Below the pieces are notes generated by a model. That model made no database searches. It was given only the letters and a program-made list of their open reading frames with translations, and had not been told where the DNA came from. From the NCBI RefSeq assembly GCF_025602895.1, contig NW_026516345.1:35606-99605 (forward strand): DNA of 64,000 nt, read 5' to 3'. The DNA comes from Polychytrium aggregatum (Eukaryota; Chytridiomycota; Chytridiomycetes; Polychytriales). The position numbers were made by a program, and so were the translations under genes. Shown piece by piece: positions 35,749 through 46,581 of the stretch. The stretch's first letter is position 1; each line of letters opens with the position of its first letter.

Positions 35749-36516
35749 CATGGTCATAAGAGGGTGCGTCCCGGCTCCGAACGTATGTTTGCGGTGAGTA
35801 CCAGCCTCTCGATCGACTACACGCCGTTCAGTGCATTAGAAGCGACATTCATTCGATTTCTTGCTTTGTAGAACAATCCGCATTCCATATCGATTACTTC
35901 GTGAGCATAAGGACAATTACACCATCCAACACAAGCAAACATCTGCATCATGAAACACAATCATCTTCATTATGAAGCATATGCACTATTGATCATCGTT
36001 CGTCCTGATGCTCTCCTTTCAAACACTTCATTAACGCTGCACCGCTGCCTAGATTTATTACAGCCAATGCTGCTTTGTGTTCAGTGCACAAACCTTTTAC
36101 TTTCCCTCAGTCTGTTCACGCAGAGTGCCTGCCTAGCTAACTGGTGCCAGCAGGTCCAACCCCGCCCAGAAACCGACTGGACAAGGTGCCGAGTGCCGAG
36201 TGCTCTTGTTGCACTCTGATCCTGGACAATCAGAGCAATTCTTTGGCTTTCGTTCTATCATTTTATGCTTTTCAAACCAGAGTTGTATCCACAATCGCTC
36301 ACAATACATACTCTTGCTCAACTGACTCGTGGCGCATCGTTCCTTGCCGCCGGACCATGGCTAGAGTCCTCTCCTATAATCTCACGGTGGCCGCATCAGA
36401 GTCGCCTGCAGCATCGACTGCACTAGCCAGGATACTTGGCCATTCTTGGCCGAGTATGAATATGAGCCGACCACGGTATGCGTTTGTCTGAACGAGACGA
36501 TGAGTCCCACGGTCTC
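35749..36516. other. Intergenic, convergent 3' ends, AT-richer
   Basis: 768 bp between the transporter and the SET-MYND gene. Base composition is visibly richer in A and T than its surroundings. No gene or repeat was recognised. Confidence 0.5.
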
Positions 36517-38255
36517 TCAGCGCGCTGTATTGCCTCGTGCCCAACACTCCAGACAGCCTTCTGCTTCGACGAAGCGGAAGCCGCACTCGACGCAGACGTA
36601 CTTTGAAATGTATGGGTCTGGGACTGCGGGGTTATCCGAGCCCGGCGCAGAGCAGCGCTCGCACAGGCAAGTAAACCGGTACTCGTCTCGCAGCGTCTCC
36701 TGTCGGACGGCTTTCTGGAGCGTTACATCGATGTAAGAGTGCGTCAAGGGAGTGCCGGCAGTGATTGCATGCAGTGCGCGGAAATGCAGCGCCGGCTCGT
36801 TTTCCACAATCTTGGTGAGCAGCTTGAGTGGGATGAGCATCGATCCGTTCGTTTCTTGAATATCTGAGTCGAGCGATATTCCTGCGAGTGCGCTGGCGAG
36901 GGCAGCCTCGGTCTCGTCGTCGATACCATCCCCACTTTCGGCATCGGGCTTCCGGGTGGCTCCGGACTGAGGTTTCGTCTCGGCAGTCTTGCCGGCCTCC
37001 TTGTCGACATCCGCCATCCCGTGGTCCAGGAGCAGATTAGGTCCGCACGAGTGGTTGAAGTACGATGCAAACGGATAGATGGCCTGACCGATCGCTTCGT
37101 TGGCCGAGTCCCAGAGTCCGAAAGCGTTGCTTTTCCGGATGCCGTTGAATCGGATAAAGTCTGTGGCGCTCGGAAAGTGTCTCCGGTAGAGCTGGCTAAA
37201 GTTGGAATCGAGCGACAGCTCCGAGACATCGGATGAGCCGTGCTCGGCAGTGATAGACAGTTTGGCTTCCGGGACTGTCGAGGAGGTGGGAAATGGAAGA
37301 TGGAGAAGGCCTACGTCAGCGTACGAATGAGCAAACGAACGAACGAGCGAATAAGCGAGCGACCACAGTATCCCCCAGCCAGAATGAAACGCCGGACGAG
37401 CGTTTGGGAAAAACTCTGTGGTATCCAGGCTCCATGCCCAAGTGCGCCATCGATCTTTTGGACTTGGAAGCCGTACCTGTGTTCGCCAGCGGCGGCAGCG
37501 TCGAGAAGAGTTGATGGACGAATCGCAGCTGGGCAAGCTCTCCGGACCCAAGACTCTCTTCGTTCGAGACCAGAGCCAAAACGTCCTCCCAGAGCGGCGA
37601 CGCAGCTCTCCAGTCCTGGTGCCTCAGCTGCAAGACCGACTCCTCCATCGACTTTCGGAGCAGCGCGCTCAGCATTAACCGGCCGAGATCCTGCAGGTCC
37701 TTGTACTCGTACTCCAGGCACTCTTTCTTCTCAGGATCGGTCAGCTTCAGTGCCCGGATGGCATCGTTGGTCCACTTTCGGAACAGACCGGGCTGGGAAA
37801 GTCGATGGATCTCTCGGAAGAAACGGCACTCGGCCAGATCGTGGAAGGCCGAGCGACGGCGCCGACATGTTTCGGAGCAGTACCACACTGACGAGCAGCC
37901 CGAGCACGCAATCGGCAGCGATGTCTTGAGGGTGAATCCGTAGCAGTTGTGGCAGGCCTGTTTGCGGCAGTTGTGATTCAGGGCTGGAGGGCAAGCCAAG
38001 GCAGCGCATCAGTGTCAAGAGCATCGTCAAGGCTGGCTGATCTTGGTGCAGAACTAGCTGGTCGCAGAGCATTCATTGTCGTAGCCCTTCAGGATGACCT
38101 TTACCGATCGCATAGCACCGAGCGCTCAGCACAGCATCTCCAGGCTCAATGTTGATCTTGGCCACTGCAAAACGGCCCTCGAGCGGCGACTCGCGAATGG
38201 CGAGGGGCGATTTTGTCGTTTCAAAGTACCGGGTGGACGTTGCCGCTCGAGCCAT
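36517..38255 (-). CDS. SET-MYND (SMYD-type) protein lysine methyltransferase
   Basis: Exons 38255-38105, 37983-37477 and 37274-36517 encode 471 residues. The SET domain is split by a MYND finger, as in SMYD enzymes: SPLEGRFAVAKINIEPGD (SET start), then CHNCYGFTL...CSGCSSVWYCSETC...HDLAEC (MYND zinc ligands), then FNHSCGPNLLLDHG and the later THSYIDVTLQ. The post-SET cysteines are in FTCLCERC. An acidic insert of about 70 residues (about 37000-36850) separates NHSCGPN from the region with HFRALHAITAG. Family members methylate histone or non-histone lysines with S-adenosylmethionine. The start may lie further upstream, because the frame is open to 38465. Confidence 0.85.
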
Positions 38256-38658
38256 GACGTTCCGATACTGGTCTGGAGCAGTCTCAATGAAGGAAACTGC
38301 AGGCTCGATGCAGTGGTTCTGTCGGCTTGCGAGATCGCAGACAGAAGCATACCCAGGCGACGACTGGAGAGTCAAAGCCGAAACCGACACAGAACCGACG
38401 ACACCCCGACATTCCAGATCAGCCCCAGACCAGTCCCCCTCACACATCGATCTCGAGCCATGCATGCGATTCGAGCGTCCTGTATCATGTATCTAAGCGT
38501 CCGTGGATGACGGCTGTGGAGCCTGGGTTGCTCCTATACCCCACCCAGCTCTATGGGTCGCCACTCTCAAATGTATTGAATGCCGAGCCAGCCGGCCGAG
38601 CAATCGAGCAATTCGGAGCGCCCTATTCTACGCCGGTAGCGCACGACGGTGCCGCTTT
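38256..38658. other. Intergenic; SMYD upstream region
   Basis: 403 bp between the SMYD start and the COA6 stop, both leftward. The left 210 bp are open in frame with the SMYD gene but look unlike coding sequence of that family. Confidence 0.5.
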
Positions 38659-39237
38659 CTACTGAGGCTTGGCCGATACCTTCTTCCAAAACTCGTCGTC
38701 GTTCGCTTCACGCTCCCGTTCCGACTGCTCCACGGTTTCGATGATGTAGTCTTTTTGCAGATCCTTGACCCGGAGCATACTAAAGTGTGATGACTAGCGA
38801 TACCGAGGACAGGCATTGATGGCGTTAGAATCGGAGAGGCTTTGTAAAGCGGATTAGGGAGACGCAGCTGGCCACGGAAGTCAAGAGCCGAGTCGGGGTC
38901 TCGCCTTCTCAACTTGCAGCTGCTCATCAATTTCTCTTCCCCCCCCCCACCGACTTACCCATGACGGCAGGCATTCCTTGTCGAATATCTCCTTGAACTT
39001 TTTGCAGGCAAACAGCCTCGATCGCTCCTCGCGCGATAGCGACCGATCGGACTCGGTCTTGCATTTCAGCTCGATGGGGTCCACGGCGAGGATGTCCTCG
39101 TGGCTGGTTGGACCAAGGCCATGGAGCCACAGCTTGGACTGATCGAGGCAGTTGAAGTAGTCATCTCGGGCAGCCCAGCATTTGGCTCTGGCCGAACGAG
39201 TGGGCGGGGCAGATCCGATGCTTGGCACTTTGGACAT
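38659..39237 (-). CDS. COA6: Cytochrome c oxidase assembly factor COA6
   Basis: Exons 39237-38959 and 38793-38659 encode 137 residues. The twin-cysteine helix signature is exactly that of COA6/COX6B-like proteins: CWAARDDYFNC (CX9C) and CKKFKEIFDKEC (CX10C). After the second motif comes LPSW, then SSHFSMLR, matching the family's W-x-x-YF-x-x-R-R-like end. This defines the intron acceptor at 38794-38795. The C-terminal tail is a charged helix. COA6 acts in the mitochondrial intermembrane space in copper delivery to Cox2. Import is by the Mia40 disulfide relay, consistent with the lack of a presequence. Confidence 0.9.
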
Positions 39238-39761
39238 GATGCTCGATGTTCGATGGTTTGGGGATAGGATGTTGGGTCTGGCTCTGGCTCTGGATCTGGC
39301 TCCTGCACTGAAATGGCGCAATTGGCCGAGATTCTGTTGCCTGGTGGTAGTTATGGAGAGTGGCGTGTCCGCTGGACTGCACGACGATGGAGTTGCAGTG
39401 CCGCTTGACTGGCTGTTGGATCGCCCGGCTGCTTGGTGGTTGCCGCGGGGTTGTTCTTGGGTGCGGGAGCCTGCGAATGCTCGATTTTGCCATTTTTTCG
39501 AGTCGTGCACAGAACACGACGAAAGCGGGGGCGGATAGGCTGGAGCCGGATGCAGCCGCCCTTGACCAATTCAGGCGATATTGATCCGACACAGCCTGAC
39601 TATAACTGGTCCTGCGAACGGGGCTGCCCTCATCTACAATCGCAAGTGCACCACCGCAGACTTATACCATCCTCACCTCGCTCTGCAAACAGCCGTCCCC
39701 GACCTCCCCCCCCCGACGATCGAGCAAGCTCGTGGTGTCGTACCCAATCGTGCAGCACGCC
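39238..39761. other. Divergent intergenic/promoter region
   Basis: 524 bp between the divergent COA6 and unknown 809-residue protein genes. There is a GGCTCTG-type repeat near 39273-39302 (antisense Glu/Pro codons). No gene is supported. Confidence 0.5.
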
Positions 39762-42624
39762 ATGGACCCATTCTACGAAATCAAAAAGATCCAGCGGGTG
39801 CTCCGGCAGGTTCGCAGCAAGGTCATCAGCATCAACGGCTCGCAGGAAGAGCTGTCGCGCGCGAGTCAAGTTCCATCCAAGAGCCACTCCGGCCTGTTCT
39901 TCCCGAAACAGAGCCATACGGTCACATACAGCCAGCGCGCCCGCCTTGCGCGGAGCAACAGCCGAGCATCACTGGCTGCATCGGAGAGGCTGGCGGTTTC
40001 GGGCGACTTGCTCAGCGGCAACGGCAGCGGCTCGGGTGAGACGCAGATTCTGCCAAGCCCTCTCCGTAAATGCGGCACCAATTTCCTGGAGACCTTTGGA
40101 CAAATCACGCTGACCATATGGAAAATCGACGACCCGGAGCTTGATTCCAAGTGCCGGCGTCCGCGCGAGTCGCCCCAAGTCCCTTCCCTGGCGATGCGCG
40201 CGGCTTTCGAGCTGGGCAAGTTGGGAGCAATTGACGTGAACGAAGACGACGAATATGACGAAGAAGCGTGGTACAGCACCGTACCGATGTTTCTGCGGAG
40301 GTAAGTGTGCCGGAAAATTGCGACTGATGGCCAGAAGGTCAGGCGATGCAAGGCTTGGAATGCCTGCCCTTCCGAGCACAGGCACACATTCTAAAGTTGG
40401 ATGCGTGGATCTGCACTCGGCTTGCACTCGACCTGTACTCGACCTGCACTCGACCTGCACTGTGTATACCCACATACCGGTTCCGCCCATTCTCCAGATA
40501 CGTATTATACCAGCACATCGTGCAGATATGCATCGAGCGACTGACGTTTCCCAAGCTAATCGAGGGCATGATCAAGATCTGTCACCAGTATGGATGCACA
40601 TATCAGGTAGGTCGACCAGGGCCTGCAGAGGACATGCACAGGCGTGTAGGGTTTCGGTCCCGCTGGCCTGGCTGACTTTTTGTGCTGATTTGCCACCCGA
40701 ATACCCACCACACAATCAACGACGATCGCTCTGCAAAGAAAATGTGTCTGATCGAACACCACATGCTGATATCCCCACCAACAACGCTCGACGACTTTGG
40801 CCGACACTACCACCTCTGTTCAAAGCATCCCCGACTGTTCATCTCGTGTCTTGTCAATATCCTGACTCTCTCCCAGGCGCGCAAGTCCGGCTTTGCCAAG
40901 TTTGTCGAGGCTCTGCCACCGCACCTCTCGACTGTTCTGGAGGCACGAGCTATCGAGATGTTCATTTTCGAGCAAGACAGCGACCATCCCATCGTTTCCG
41001 TGACATATCTATCAAGGACCGAGCACTGGATTTCGCGGCAGCTGGTCCTTGGAATGCGGCAGATGCGAGCAAAGGCTCGCGCACTCTCGGCCCACCCTTT
41101 GGCAGCACCAGACCGGCTTGAATTACACATGCTGCACCGGATCGTCGCATGCGGGCCGGATCAAGTTCCGGTTCAGCTCAACACCACCACCTGGGTCAAT
41201 TTGTATCTCTACCACATCCTTCTGGGCCTTCCGGAGTACAATGACATAGTGCTTGACTGGGACCATTGGATCCGATCCAAGGCCGAGAGCGGTGCAGTTC
41301 ATTCGATACACCAGGCTGCATCGGTGCTCGAGTGGACACTAGAGTATCCCGAAGAAGGCCTGAGAAAGCTGCTGGATCGGCTAACGCACTGTGGGCTATG
41401 GCGATTGAAAGAATGGCTGCTCCAAGGACTGGTCGCTGTCCTTGAGGAAGATGCCAAAGATGAGAGCCCCATCAACCCTGACGCCAGCCCGGAAAGTGGA
41501 AAGCGCACCTGTCCACCCTCTGTCGAATGGGCGAGGCGCCGGCTCATCGAGTGCCAAAAGTTCATGGAGGGTGAGCGCATCAAACCGTGGTAAGTTGGCG
41601 TCAGCTCATTGCTTATCCCGTGGCCTCCGAGCCGCACGGGTGTGGGACTTTGCTCCGCTATTCCTCTTCCTAAACCATAATCTTTGCTCACAGGGACCTG
41701 TGCAACAGCATCGACGACATCGTGCTCTACCCAGACGACTCAATCATCTGCTCAAGCTATCTCTCGGACGACGACGACCTGGACGATCGACAGGAAGAGC
41801 ATTGGTCCCTTATTCACACCCCCAGGCGAAAGTCCATGACCCGGCCCAATCCGATTCTCGCGAGCCAGAGTCCTACTCCACGTTTGAGATCGCCAGGACA
41901 GCGGCTACCAAATCTTGACACACCTCTTGCCCGCCGATATCGATCGCAGGAGCAATCAAGGTCTGTGTATCTCGCCGCTCCTTCTTCACCGATCGATGCC
42001 CCAGAGCCCTGTGCACTGCAGCTGCAGCTGCAATGGCCGTCGACTCGAAGCAGTCCGCTCGAGAGCCCAGAATCGGATATGCTCGAGGTGATATTGCCGA
42101 TTGTGGACTTGCCTCTATGTCGAACTCACAGAGCGTCGTCCACCAGCTCGAATGACTGGCCTGATGCCGGTGACCTGGACGACGCCATCGACAGCGACGA
42201 CGATGATGATGACGAACTCGCGATGCTGCCTGGCCGTCACCCATCTCCAACAGCGGCTGCCAAGAAAGGCGGTCTCAGACCAGCGTCTCTCAACTCAAGG
42301 TGCTGGTTTGGTAAGGCTGGTTATGTGTCGCCACGATCTTCGAGCAGCTCCAACGACAGCCAGCCCGCCAGTCGGAAGCGGCCTCGCCGACGAAAGAGCA
42401 TCGTATACCAGAGCAAGCGGCGCCGCAGCACCATATGCTCCGAAGGCAGCTTCGATGGGGAGTCGAGCATGGACTCGCTGAGCGAGGACGACTGGGACAG
42501 CGATGCATCTGCCGGCTGGGGTGCCGGTTCAGACAGGCACGGTTCTTGGGAAGACAGCGATGGCGAATACGTCGACCCGCTACAGCGGACCGGTGTTCCC
42601 CCACGACGAAGAGCGGCAATATAG
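39762..42624 (+). CDS. Uncharacterised 809-residue protein with acidic, basic-tipped tail
   Basis: Four exons keep phase: 39762-40300, 40498-40606, 40739-41589 and 41694-42624. I do not recognise the family. The N-terminus (MDPFYEIKKIQRVLRQV) looks helical. Residues about 180-480 form a well-ordered, Leu/Trp-rich helical region (HIVQICIERLTFPKLIEGM, FAKFVEALPPHLSTVLEA, WVNLYLYHILLGLPEYND). The C-terminal 300 residues are disordered, rich in Ser, Asp and Pro, with acidic runs (DSDDDDDDE) and basic clusters (RKRPRRRK, SKRRRS) that look like nuclear localisation signals. A nuclear regulatory role is possible but is inference. The second intron donor is 40607; a later acceptor at 40877 would also keep phase. 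Confidence 0.7.
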
Positions 42625-42683
42625 TCCCGGCACCGTTCCGCGGCAACGATTCCTTTATTCTCGATCCTGAATACACTCCTTCT

Positions 42684-42736
42684 CAGGCTACGGATGAGGG
42701 CGTGATTCTGCATCACAGAATGGCCATGGCCAGCGT
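42684..42736 (-). pseudogene. Decayed scrap of the Tc1/Fanzor-element transposase 5' end
   Basis: Plus-strand 42684-42703 matches 12603-12622 of the intact element at 19 of 20 bases. A second block (GGCCATGGCCAGCG) matches 12666-12679 at 13 of 14. The 43-nt interval between the blocks is shortened to 18 nt. In translation ALIRSLRR corresponds to ALIHSLRK of the transposase. No terminal repeats were found beside it, so this is an old remnant. Confidence 0.6.
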
Positions 42737-43062
42737 GGGAGGAACTTGCACTGGAGCCCAGGGATTGCGCCTTCGCTGACCGATTGTGCCCAAGCATTGT
42801 GTCGAGAGGCACGTTGTCAAGGTCACAAGCATCCGGATTGCCGCCAATCAGGAGTACAATTGCCAGGATGACAAATGCTCCCCTGTTGAGCCAAGCCTCG
42901 TGCAGCAGATCCCTGGCGCTTTCTTTGGACCAGGATGACAAACTGCAGGCGCCGGCCTCGGCCGAAAGCCGTCAAGATCCGGGGTATTTGAGACGCGGCC
43001 CCTGCCTGGCCCTTATCGTGACTGCAGAGCACAGCACTCCCATTTGCGGCATCTTCACTGAA
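42737..43062. other. Intergenic, AIFM2-like gene upstream region
   Basis: 326 bp between the transposon scrap and the start of the AIFM2-like gene. It presumably includes the promoter. Nothing else was recognised. Confidence 0.4.
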
Positions 43063-44289
43063 ATGTCTGAGCCAACGATCAGGGTTGTCATCGTCGGCGC
43101 AGGCTATGCTGGCCTCGGCGTCGCCTCAACACTCTTCAAGAGCGCTGGTCCGCAGGTCTCGATCACCTTGGTTTCGGATCGTAACTATGGCCTGCATTCC
43201 GTTGCCGTGCCCCGGGCTATGGTCGATCCTTCGATCCTGGACCAAATCTGTTTCCCCCTGACTGAGCCGGGTGTCTTCCGCAAGGGCTGGTATGGCGGAG
43301 GCGCCCGGGGCAAGATTGTCTTTGGCCGGCTTGCTCGTGTCGATGATGGCAAGATTGCCATCCACAAACCCACAACCGAGGCCCTGAACGGCAGCGCTGC
43401 CGCACAGCAATGGGATGCAGCCGAGACCGAGCTCGAATACGACTTTCTCGTCCTGGCTCTTGGCTCAAACTACGATTTCCCCTTCAAGAGCACCTACTTT
43501 GCCCGCGAGGCGTTCCTCGGGCAGATTCGCCAGGCCATCGAGGATGTCAAGGCTGCATCGAAGGTCTTGGTTGGCGGTGGTGGCCCCGTTGGCATCGAAA
43601 TTGCGACAGAGATCAAAGCGGTCTATCCCGACAAGGCTGTCACCCTAGTCCATGGACAGAAGGAGCTTATGGAAACCACTGGAGCGTCCGAGGCCTTCCG
43701 CAAGGGTCTACACGACAAGGTCCTGCAGCTTGGTGTCGAGCTCGTCCTTGATGAGAAGCTTGTCGCCAGCGACGGCTCCAAGATCTCTTATGCGACTGGG
43801 TCTAAGACATACCGCACTGCATCGGGCACGCACCAGTTCAGCGCCGACGTTGCGTTTTCGTGCTTTGGAGCACAGCCAAACACCCAGCCTCTCAAGCAAG
43901 GGCATCTCGCCGAAGCTATCACCGACCGTAGTCTCATCAGGGTCAACGACGCTTTCCAGGTGCTTGGCCACGACAACATCTTTGCGTTGGGCGATGCTGC
44001 CGATGCAGACACTCTGAAGCTGTCCTTTATCGCTGGTAAGCAGAGCGACGCTGTCGCCTCCAACCTCCTGGCTGTGATCAATGATCGCCTGGCTTCGACC
44101 AAGCGCTTTGTTCCCAAGAACGACCCGATGCCCAAGCAAAGCGGCTTCATCGGGCTTGTGGCGATGGGCAAAGAAAAGGGCATTGGTGAGGTTGCTGGTA
44201 TCGTCGTTGGTGATTTTATTGTGCGCAATCTGAAGGGACGCACCATGCTGGCCGACAAACTGAAAGGCACCTACGGCCCGCCCAAGTAG
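43063..44289 (+). CDS. AIFM2/FSP1-like FAD-dependent oxidoreductase
   Basis: A single exon of 408 codons. The N-terminal FAD-binding Rossmann motif is VVIVGAGYAGLGVASTL. The NAD(P)H-binding motif is VLVGGGGPVGIEIATEI. The second FAD motif is HDNIFALGDAADAD, and ALGSNYDFP is the typical hinge. This order and the length match AIFM2/FSP1 and related type II NADH:quinone reductases. Such enzymes reduce ubiquinone or similar acceptors with NAD(P)H. There is no presequence, and residue 2 is Ser, so the N-myristoylation that anchors human FSP1 is absent. The gene has no introns, unlike most neighbours. Confidence 0.85.
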   Translation: MSEPTIRVVIVGAGYAGLGVASTLFKSAGPQVSITLVSDRNYGLHSVAVPRAMVDPSILDQICFPLTEPGVFRKGWYGGGARGKIVFGRLARVDDGKIAIHKPTTEALNGSAAAQQWDAAETELEYDFLVLALGSNYDFPFKSTYFAREAFLGQIRQAIEDVKAASKVLVGGGGPVGIEIATEIKAVYPDKAVTLVHGQKELMETTGASEAFRKGLHDKVLQLGVELVLDEKLVASDGSKISYATGSKTYRTASGTHQFSADVAFSCFGAQPNTQPLKQGHLAEAITDRSLIRVNDAFQVLGHDNIFALGDAADADTLKLSFIAGKQSDAVASNLLAVINDRLASTKRFVPKNDPMPKQSGFIGLVAMGKEKGIGEVAGIVVGDFIVRNLKGRTMLADKLKGTYGPPK

Positions 44290-44645
44290 AGAATGTGGTG
44301 CTGGCTCGCATTTCATGAATACACTGGCTCTTTGTGTGAGAAGGTATGCCCCTCAGTGCTCGGAGACAGAGGAGACGAGTTGTGCTGCAGCCTGGAAAGG
44401 GTATTTTTGTTTCTTGGAAGCGACGTCCTGGATTTCGTGCTGGAAGACCCAGACAGCGCCTTGTGATTCCCACGCCGATCCGATGCGCAAGGGTCGAGAG
44501 GCCAGACTCGAGAGGGCGACACCTCGCTTACAGACGAATCTCTATCCTTGGCGGCTACGAGCACCAAGAGCGCATCCAACTACCTCTGCCGAGACTTTCG
44601 AGGGACCCTCCTTCATCCGATCGGAACAAAGCTCTGGCAGCTGTC
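44290..44645. other. Intergenic
   Basis: 356 bp between the AIFM2-like gene and the F-box/LRR gene. The downstream gene may begin earlier in frame, but no conserved sequence supports that. No repeat was seen. Confidence 0.4.
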
Positions 44646-46002
44646 ATGGCGATGCGGCCCGGGCACACGATCCCTGTGAACGGATATCAAGAGCTCGTAG
44701 TTGCACCCGGTCAACACGAGCCGGACCAAGATTCGCCTGCCACGGAGCCATGCGAGGCAAAGAACGATCGCCAGGATGCCGATTTGGACGATCTTCCGCT
44801 GGAGGTAGTCGATAGCGACGCGAGCGTGAGGAAATATGTGAGACTGCAGCTGGCTCGGTCGCTATGGCCTATCTAATGGCGGACTGCTCCTCTCATCCCG
44901 GTCCATCTCATCCCGGTCCATCCCATCCCACTTCACCAACTCTCCCTCGTAGGTGCTCATCAATATCGTGAGCCGCCTGCCCATCGAAGACAGGTTTGCC
45001 ATCCTGTGCACCTCGAAGAAGCTGCGACAAGTGGGACTCATGCCCGATCTGTGGAAATCGGTGTGTCTGCCCTACCGACTCATTTGTTCGTCAACACGGC
45101 ACGCCAAATCGACTCCCAAAACTCTCTCGAGGCTGGCGTGGCTCCTTCCGACGATCGGGTGCCATGTTCAAACGCTGAACGCCAACGGAACTGGCTCGTA
45201 CTTCGCGGACGGACACCTCACGCACTTTGGCCGGCACTGCCAAAATCTAGTAACGGTGAATCTTTCCGGATCCGAAGTGACGGGGACTGGCATCAAAGCG
45301 CTTCTCCTCTCGATCCTGAAACAGCCTCAGAACCCACTGAATCCAACGCCTGGACACATGCCAGGGCCCAATATACCTCCGCAGCGGCGACCTGGGACTC
45401 AAATCAGCCGCCTCCTCCTTGGAAACATCGGTGGGCTTGACGACGCTTCGCTGGTTCTCATCAGCGATACGTGCCCGCTGCTGCAGACCCTCGATATCAG
45501 CTCGTTCACCGCAAAATCCAAGCTCAGCGACGTTGGCATCAGCGCGGTTTCGGCCCGCTGCTCCTCGCTCAGTGTCCTGATAATGGTCGGATGCCACATG
45601 GTCACGGATCGGTCGCTGGTCCACATCGGCTCAAGTCTCCCGCGCCTTACCCATCTGGATTGTGTGGGATGTTTCCAAATCGGCGATGCCGGTGCCAGAT
45701 CCGTTTTGATGGGATGCCCAAAGATCCGGCTACTGGACTTTTCGTACTGCTGGCGCATCACAGACCGAGCCTTTGAAGACGCTCTGGATGCCGGCTTGAG
45801 TGCGGGCGGCGAGCTCGCCAGCGTCAACCTCCAGTTCTGCTACCAACTGACCGACCTGGCAGCGCTGTATCTCTCTCGCCTGCGCTCGCTCGTGTGCGCC
45901 AACTTTTCGTACTGCAGCAACATCACGGCGAGGGGCCGAGCGATGCTCTGCGACGCACAGATTGTCGGTGTCTTTGATGGGGTTCAGCTCGAGCCCGAAT
46001 GA
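44646..46002 (+). CDS. F-box/leucine-rich-repeat protein (FBXL/AMN1-like)
   Basis: Two exons, 44646-44804 and 44953-46002, encode 402 residues. The F-box spans the intron: DLDDLPLE joins VLINIVSRLPIEDRF and then LWKSVCLPYRLI. Cysteine-containing LRRs follow, such as LVTVNLSGSEVTGTGIKAL, LQTLDISSF, LDCVGCFQIGDAGARSV, IRLLDFSYCWRITDRA and LVCANFSYCSNITARG. This is the FBXL layout in which the LRR horseshoe binds the SCF substrate. The N-terminal 45 residues before the F-box are unstructured and acidic. The start choice (44646) is the first ATG that gives an intact F-box; it is not otherwise proven. Confidence 0.85.
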
Positions 46003-46581
46003 CAGAATGGCGGTTTGCAGCCGCCGGAATCCAAGACGATTCGTTGCAGAGAGGGAGTCTTGGGGGCCGCTTGTTGGGAAGAGGGGGCTGATGCCGCGTA
46101 GGTGGGCGGGCCAGCTGAACCTGCAGACCTCGATCAGCTATTCAAGCCTCGGCCAACCATTATAGCCCAGCCATACAGTTCACCGCTTCTGACAAACACC
46201 ACTGGGCCAGGCCAGCCATCAGCCGGCAAACATCCGCTGCAAACAAACCGCTCGTGCTGGTGCTGGCCAGAGACGCGCACGTGAAAGTCGAGCCACGTGG
46301 TGTTGCTGCGCGCCCACCGCCACACCCACGCATATTCGCCGTTCTTCCGCCCCCTGTCTGGCCAATCAGCGCGCGCGGCCGCACCCGGTCTTCCGCCACG
46401 CACGCCTCTTGTTTGCTGTTCCAAACGCCGCGACGACCCTGGCTGCATCCCAAGCGCATCTCAAAAGCATCCGCCTCACCTCCATCTTTCCCCACACCAC
46501 CACCACCACCACCACCACCATCTTTCTCGCAACACCTCCACCACCACCTGTGTCGTATTCCGCTGCCTTTCACCCAACGCC
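46003..46581. other. Intergenic; ALDH3 upstream region with CAC repeat
   Basis: 579 bp. A CAC trinucleotide run (about nine units) at about 46495-46522 lies 60 bp upstream of the ALDH start codon. No gene was recognised. Confidence 0.6.

Noticed and set aside
40682-40876. Treating 40607-40876 as one intron of the 809-residue gene
   Set aside because: The acceptor at 40737-40738 also keeps phase, and the sequence from 40739 (HHMLISPPTTLDDFGRHYH) looks like ordered protein, so the shorter intron was preferred. It remains possible.
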